NCBI GenBank assembly: GCA_009760855.2
Contig: WPIO01000016.1
Coordinates: 4,797,001-4,861,000 of the forward strand
DNA from: Cristatella mucedo
Lineage: Eukaryota > Bryozoa > Phylactolaemata > Cristatellidae
Direction of reading: 5' to 3'
DNA length: 64,000 nt
Positions 58,921-64,000 of this stretch are shown one piece after another. The notes under the pieces were generated by a model. The model saw only the letters and a program-made list of their open reading frames with translations, was not told the origin of the DNA and did no database searches. Made by a program: the position numbers and the translations under genes. Each line of letters starts with the position of its first letter. The stretch's first letter is position 1.

Positions 58921-60234
58921 ACACGTGGCCAGCAACCACTGCCTACCGGCTGTAATCCCGAAAACACCATCAGACGACATCCGAGATGGACCGAGTTCTA
59001 GCATCAGTCACCCCACGTGCGTGAAACTTCTGGGACGAAAGAGATTTGAGGCACGATTAGATGCACCTGCAAGAGTGCGCCCGTTAGTTTATACCCGAAG
59101 TAGTCACATATATAAGTCAATAGGCGGCGAAACCAGCCCTCAATTTGCTTTGGCTATCAGCAGTCGGAAACTGACCCCATGCTCGGCAGCGCCACCTATC
59201 GTCCTATTGCAACCTTGGACATCATGTGTCTACCTTCAATTTCAACCCTCGGACTTGCGCTCTGTCACCCCTGCCGTTGTATGACTGTAGATTTGAGCCA
59301 CTACGAATAAAGCATCTGACATTAGCTGACCTGACGTCTGACTGCCGGCAACAGTCTATTTCGGTTGGATTGGCCGACTATGTCAGTGCATGCCATTACC
59401 ATGTATAGGTATGCATCGACCTCCTTAAGCAGCTGCTCCTAACCATATAAGCACAGCGCTTGCTCTGACCTCTGGCAGGCAGCGGACAGCATCTTCTGCT
59501 GGCTTCATGATCTCCGAGCACTAACAACAGCTCAAGCAGCAGCACCGCAAGCCACTTAGCATCGTCCCTATGCTCCTGTTGCAGGCATGCGGCAGCCCTT
59601 CCCTGGCAGGAGTTTGGCATTAAAGCCTGGCTCTAAAAGGCTGGCCACACCTTTGAGCTTGTGCGTGCGCTCACGCACACACACGCGGTCACACAGAAAA
59701 CTGACCTGCAAGTTAGTGGGATCCTTGCATTCTCCTCCGACGTAGTCGGCAGCTTCTCGTCGATCCAGCTCTCCAGATAGTCTGCTTCTCTCTTGAAGTA
59801 ATGATACTTCCGCCTGTCCTCGAGTAGTTTCGGATGCTACTGAACAACCCTGATGTTAAGAGAGAGCGAACCGTCGCACCGTAAGGCAAGCCTCACTGAT
59901 GTCTAAAGAGACTTTATTGAGGCTTGCCGTAGACCGGAGACAAAAAACGGTGCACCCTAAGTTAGAGAGCATTCAGCTACGATGCGCCGAGGCTGCGTGG
60001 CGTACGCGGGCAGCCGCTCTTCACGCTCTTCGGCCTGCCTGATGTTGGACGTACCAGGAAATAAATCGTTAGCACCATTGAAAAACGAATAGTCTCCTTG
60101 AAAAAAGGAGAACGTCATCCTCCACAAATCAACATGCCTGCCTCAATAACTGATCTCTGTGATTGCTAGCTTATATCTGGAAGTGTAAAATCTCTTATCG
60201 CCGTTCGATTTCTCCAACGAGCCACACTGACTAA
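58921..60234. other. Spacer holding a possible LTR-like or very small gene unit
   Basis: Apart from the TATA/AATAAA pair at 59109-59311, no element is recognised. TATA-like CATATAAG also occurs at about 59441. Confidence 0.35.
59109..59311 (+). other. TATA box and AATAAA 190 bp apart: solo-LTR-like or mini-transcript unit
   Basis: TATATAAG at 59109-59116 and AATAAA at 59306-59311. Between them an ATG at 59179 opens a 43-codon frame whose TAA stop (59308-59310) lies within AATAAA. The close pairing fits the R region of an LTR or a tiny gene. I could not find LTR ends, a primer-binding site or retroviral-type coding sequence near it. Confidence 0.25.
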
Positions 60235-60404
60235 GTTGGTGTATGCTCGGGATTTTTTTGTAGTGCGCTGTAATCCTAGGAAGCCTGCGACGCACATACG
60301 GTTGCCAAAATGCTGCACTCGCCCAGCATAGAGAAAGTGAGAAACATGTCCGAGTCAGGGGAGCCGTCAAGGAAGTCAGCAGCACGGAAGCTGTAGCGCA
60401 GGAT
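60235..60404 (-). mobile_element. Degenerate LINE-B 3' fragment
   Basis: In reverse it keeps TTGTAGTGCGCTGTAATCC, AGCATAGAGAAAGTGAGAAA and GTCAGCAGCACGGAAGC in the LINE-B order. A SINE-2 lies directly beside it. Confidence 0.65.
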
Positions 60405-60600
60405 TTCTAAGAACAATAAAGCAAATACTAGGTGATTTAGCAGCCTCGTTTTTAACGGCAGCAGAAGAGCCTGAAAGGCCCTAGCCGTCGCTGGCAGTGG
60501 CATCAAAGGATAACCCACCACGCAGGACTTGAACCCACGACCTCGCGATCGAGGTCGTGAAGAGCAACCGCCGTACCTAGCGAAAGGACAGTTCTTGGCC
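60405..60600 (-). mobile_element. SINE-2
   Basis: In reverse: TAGGTGATTTAGCAGCCTCG, GGCAGCAGAAGAGCC, CACGCAGGACTTGAACCCAC (B box), CTCGCGATCGAGGTCGTGAA, GCAACCGCCGTACCTAG. Confidence 0.85.
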
Positions 60601-61384
60601 AAAGGGCTTGCCACTGGGTCTTATTCTGCCGACAATGAGCTCACACTTCACACCGCAGGTGCAGGAGGTGCAACTCCTGCAGCTTCACTTCGCTATAATC
60701 ATTGTCTGCCTGCCTCCGGTGGATCGACTGGTCTCGAGTCTCTCTGCTGCAGCATTGTGCACTGGGCTTGTAGATGAGCTACTGCTAACCTTGTGAATAA
60801 TTTCGCCTTTGCTTTTTACTTTTTACAGCCGTAAAAATCCCCGCCCATTCCTTCTTGCCTTTATCTTAGGAGGCGCTTTAGCCCCGGCACCACCTCCACT
60901 CACAATTCCCCCTAAGACCTCAGTCGGAAGGATGCGTTTTAACAAGAAGCAGCTCACTGTAATCAAAGACATTTGATAATCTAACATAATTTAACATGTA
61001 TTTTTACTAAAACGTTCGTCTGAATGATTGATTGACTGCGCTGGGGCAAGTCACCTCAAAAGACTACCGAAAGGTCCGTTTTGACGCTTTACCTCCTAGG
61101 TCCAGCGGGCCACCTTGTGACTTCCGAAATCTAGTAACCGGTGAAACGTGGTCCTGCACACACCATCTTTCATACGGTTTCTTAATTCCTTTGGACCGTT
61201 GGAGAATTTCATCCGGCACGAATACGCATCATTTTGTTCACAGAGGTTCGCCTCCGTAAAGGCACTGCGTTTGTAACTGCCGTATTCAGTTCTAAAGTAT
61301 CGCTATGCTGTATTGTTCTATAGTATCACTAAGTAAACACTATGCCTACTGCTTACAGATTTCCTCACCAAACATTTGGTAATG
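60601..61384. other. Spacer, nothing recognised
   Basis: Short frames only. Confidence 0.4.
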
Positions 61385-61475
61385 CTTTATAAGCAGCACC
61401 TGTAAATTGCCTAGAGATAGAATCGATTCTCTGAGGGCGCTATACAAAAATATATTAGTATTATTTTAATTCGGC
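61385..61475 (+). mobile_element. LINE-A-like 3' tail fragment
   Basis: GCAGCACCTGTAAATTGCC, TAGAGATAGAATCGATTCTC, GGGCGCTATACAAAAATATA and an ATT-like end. Confidence 0.8.
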
Positions 61476-61540
61476 CTGCTACGCTACATTCATCAAATTG
61501 CATATCCTTATCACTTGATTGACAACTGACGTGAAGAGCC

Positions 61541-61759
61541 ATGTTTGGGGACTTGGAGCATGGAAAGGCGAGTCACGAGATTCAGGAGATTCTACGTGGC
61601 AACGACGACGGGAATTTCACTGCCCTAGCTCAGCTGGATCTGTCTGCTGCCTTCGACACCATTGATCACGAAGTTCTGCTTGAACGATTGAGAACAACGA
61701 TCGGTCTGGCAGACGAAGCACTGGCATGGTTTAAATCGTACATGTCTAATCGTGTTTAA
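61541..61759 (+). pseudogene. LINE-B reverse transcriptase palm fragment
   Basis: 72 codons with AQLDLSAAFDTIDHEVLLERL, including the first catalytic Asp, closed by a TAA stop. Later RT motifs lie in other frames. Remnant of ORF2. Confidence 0.85.
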
Positions 61760-62385
61760 TCCATGACGTGTGTGAGTCAGGTCTCACACACGAGACGGGT
61801 CACCTGTGGAGTCCCTCAAGGGTCTGTACTCGGTCCATTGCTGTTCTCCATGTATACACAACCTCTGGGAAAGGTGATTAAGGCCCATGGATAGGATATC
61901 ACTTTTATGCTGACAATACTCAGTGGTATTTTTCATTCAAACCGTCGGAATCGGCTGCAGCAATTGAGAAACTGAATGCTTGCCTTGCCGATATTCTATC
62001 ATGGATGTCGAAAAACTTCCTAAAATTAAATGGCGATAAAAACGAACTGCTACTCATAGGTCACTTTAAGCGTGTGGCTGGATGAAAAGGCTTTGCTCTT
62101 CTAATAGGTGATGCTGTTGTGCGACCATCACCACGTGCTCGAAATTTAGGTCTCGCCTTCGACAGATGCCTCAATTTTAAAAGCTTCATTCAGAAGACTG
62201 CTTCTACAGCTAGCCATCACGTCCGATCCCTATCCAAGATTAGGAGCTGTCTCCCACAGTGGCTTGTAAAAAATTTGACTAGCTCCTTAATTCTGCCTCG
62301 GCTTGATTATTGTAATTCCCTCTTGGCTGGGCTACTAAACAAAGCTGCTAGGCCACTGCAGTTGACTATGAATATGGCTCTAATG

Positions 62386-62492
62386 TAATGTAATGTAATG
62401 TAATTTATCTCCGTCTGTAACTCCACAAAGTCATAAAGACCATGTGGGTGTTATGCAGGCGAGTTTTGTATAGCGCACTCACAACCTAAGCG
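62386..62492 (-). mobile_element. LINE-B tail nested antisense in LINE-B
   Basis: TAATGTAATGTAATGTAATT, CTCCGTCTGTAACTCCAC, then CCGGAAGCCGCTTAGG-type sequence in reverse. It splits ATGGCT|GCAAGG of the host copy, which is continuous at 22.52 kb, with GGCT on both sides as a likely short target duplication. Confidence 0.88.
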
Positions 62493-63090
62493 GCTTCCGG
62501 GCTGCAAGGCTAGTCTTCAAGTCCCAGAGGTTTGACCACGTGTCACCTTTGCTAAAAGAGCTAGGATGGATGCCGGTTGACCAACGGATCCAGAGCAAGG
62601 TTCTTACGCTGACCCACAAGATCCGCTACGGATTGGCTCTTTCGTACCTAGATGAACTGCTGCATCAGTTTCAGCCTCTTCGCGCCCTCAGGTCCTGTGT
62701 GCACAATAAATTAGCTGTTCCATTCCTCCGCTCAAAGATCGTAGCGACAGAAGCTTTAGCTCTGCAGGTCCTAGCCTGTGGAACTCGCTTCCACAATTTT
62801 TAAGCAACGACAATTACTCTCCTACTACCGACTATGGCTCATTCTTTTCAGCGGTCCTGAGCTGCTACTTCCATGCTACTCACTACCTCAACAGCTCTCC
62901 TGACTGCTATGCTTCCCACTTTCTCTTTGTTGCGTGAGACGAAGTCTGTTGGCTACCGAATGATTGTACCGAAAGCCACTTAGGCTGTGAGTGCTCTATA
63001 CAAAACTCATCTGCGTAACACCCACATGTCTTTATGACTTTGTGGAGGGACAGACGGAGATACATTCCATTCATTACATTACACAGAAAC

Positions 63091-64000
63091 TGCTCGTCTT
63101 ACTCGGAAAAAATGATTTGTTGGGCAGATAGCAATGGGCCCTTTGTTCTGCGCGAGTCATTTGAGTGTTTGAAAATGCCATAATGGGGCTCTCTTTCAGC
63201 TGAAGCCCAGTTACGGAGCTTCTGGAGGGTGCAATTGAAGGCGATCCACGAATGCATAGCGAGAACCACGTGCCGTCGTGCCGTCGCTTGGTTTATTAGA
63301 AACGGTAGAAATGCGCTTAAAAGAAGGCAGAAGTCGAGCTCGGAAAATGAGCTAAAAGTGGGGAAATTTCACCATTGATTCAATAGACAAACTTCAAGCA
63401 GGTCATGCAAGAAACGATCCACTGATCACGATATACATACGATAGACAATACACGGAGCACACAGGCGCTCCTCGTAGGTCGTTCCCTTTCGCTCAGCAG
63501 TGAGGTGCTGAGCAAAAGCGACCATCCAGGTCACGAAGCGTCAGTTCAAGAATAGCAGGATAGTATTAGCAGGGGCAGAGCCACTAAGGCTCATTTGCCG
63601 CTAGACGCATAATTGAGGGTGTTATATCCAACGGCTTTTACGTTATTATCCCCACAGTCAATCTGTACAACATCATAGCTGTTTCGGTCACTACATGCTA
63701 TTTTCGGACAGTTTTTGTTTGCCACAAATGTATAGGAAAAGGCCTGAATTTCCATTAACCTTGCGTTTTTGCGCATGATAGTTTAAATTTTAAATTCACT
63801 TGCTTTCCAGAACGCTGGAAATATAGCAATGTAAAAGTGTCTGATCATAAATATAACATTCACGTTTCGGTATGTAATTTATTTTTTGTACGTAATCACA
63901 CAAGCAAATTAGAGGGCAATGAAATATATTCTGATTTTCTTATAAGCCTAAGACCCTTTTAAAAACTAGTGTCCTTTTAATGCGTTTCTTTGTATGGTTG
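63091..64000. other. Spacer, AT-rich at the end
   Basis: A short minus frame at 63591-63776 has no motif. No gene or element recognised. Confidence 0.4.

Larger units (their letters stand above)
61500..63090 (+). mobile_element. LINE-B copy, RT to tail, defective
   Basis: The longest LINE-B copy. RT palm motif LDLSAAFDTIDH at about 61636-61671, then a TAA at 61757, [13 protein letters not shown] in another frame at about 61810, and the active site LYADNT-like (ADN for ADD) near 61905-61920. C-terminal coding follows, broken by the nested insertion at 62386, then the tail to ATTACATTACA at about 63085. Confidence 0.93.

Noticed and set aside
58925-59284. 119-codon plus frame
   Set aside because: It starts before the TATA box at 59.11 kb, has no motif and crosses the promoter-like sequence, so it is unlikely to be translated.

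Overview
This is a gene-poor, repeat-rich stretch of eukaryotic nuclear DNA, most likely from an invertebrate animal. The signs are GT-AG introns, TATA boxes and AATAAA signals, many dead and 5'-truncated non-LTR retrotransposons, two families of tRNA-derived SINEs, and very long (CT)n/(GA)n tracts. I cannot name the species or phylum from the sequence. Nothing prokaryotic is present: no operons, rRNA or CRISPR array.

Host genes: I can assemble three two-exon genes, all on the minus strand, at about 12.1-10.7 kb (gene 1), 35.4-34.2 kb (gene 2) and 45.4-44.4 kb (gene 3). They share one plan. Exon 1 holds an ATG and a signal peptide and ends in a good GT donor in phase 1. Exon 2 enters in phase 1 and encodes a short Ser/Thr/Pro-rich ectodomain, one membrane segment and a cytoplasmic tail. 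The joined lengths (633, 678 and 588 nt) are all multiples of three. The tails of genes 2 and 3 both carry a YEVL motif, which in gene 2 lies in an ITIM-like SPYEVL, and gene 2 ends in a PDZ-ligand-like ETTV. A decayed fourth locus with similar parts may lie at 57.3-56.7 kb. I did not recognise any of them as a known family. They are the most interesting content of the window.

Mobile elements: LINE-A (L2/CR1-like, AP endonuclease plus reverse transcriptase, tail ending in ATT repeats) dominates at 0.4-3.9, 26.9-27.7, 53.4-54.8 and 57.3-58.9 kb, with many short 3' tails elsewhere. LINE-B (tail ending in ATTAC repeats) occurs at 0-0.24, 15.0-15.6, 21.4-23.1, 25.1-26.1, 46.1-46.4 and 61.5-63.1 kb. 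All copies are defective. SINE-1 carries the LINE-A-type 3' hairpin tail and was probably mobilised by LINE-A machinery. SINE-2 is a second tRNA-derived family found mostly on the minus strand.

Simple and tandem repeats: long CT/GA tracts lie at 4.06, 4.5-4.9, 6.2, 10.0-10.3, 31.6-32.2, 40.7 and 49.0-49.25 kb. A degenerate 13-bp minisatellite at 17.7-19.45 kb is split by a SINE-1 copy. Smaller minisatellites (15, 16, 17 and 32 bp) and two long near-perfect hairpins (39.8 and 45.9 kb) are also present. The three genes sit in CpG-rich islands; the intervals at about 15.6-17.6, 19.9-21.4, 23.1-25.0 and 52.7-53.2 kb are AT-rich and apparently non-coding. Most long open frames are by-products of GC-rich, microsatellite or minisatellite sequence.
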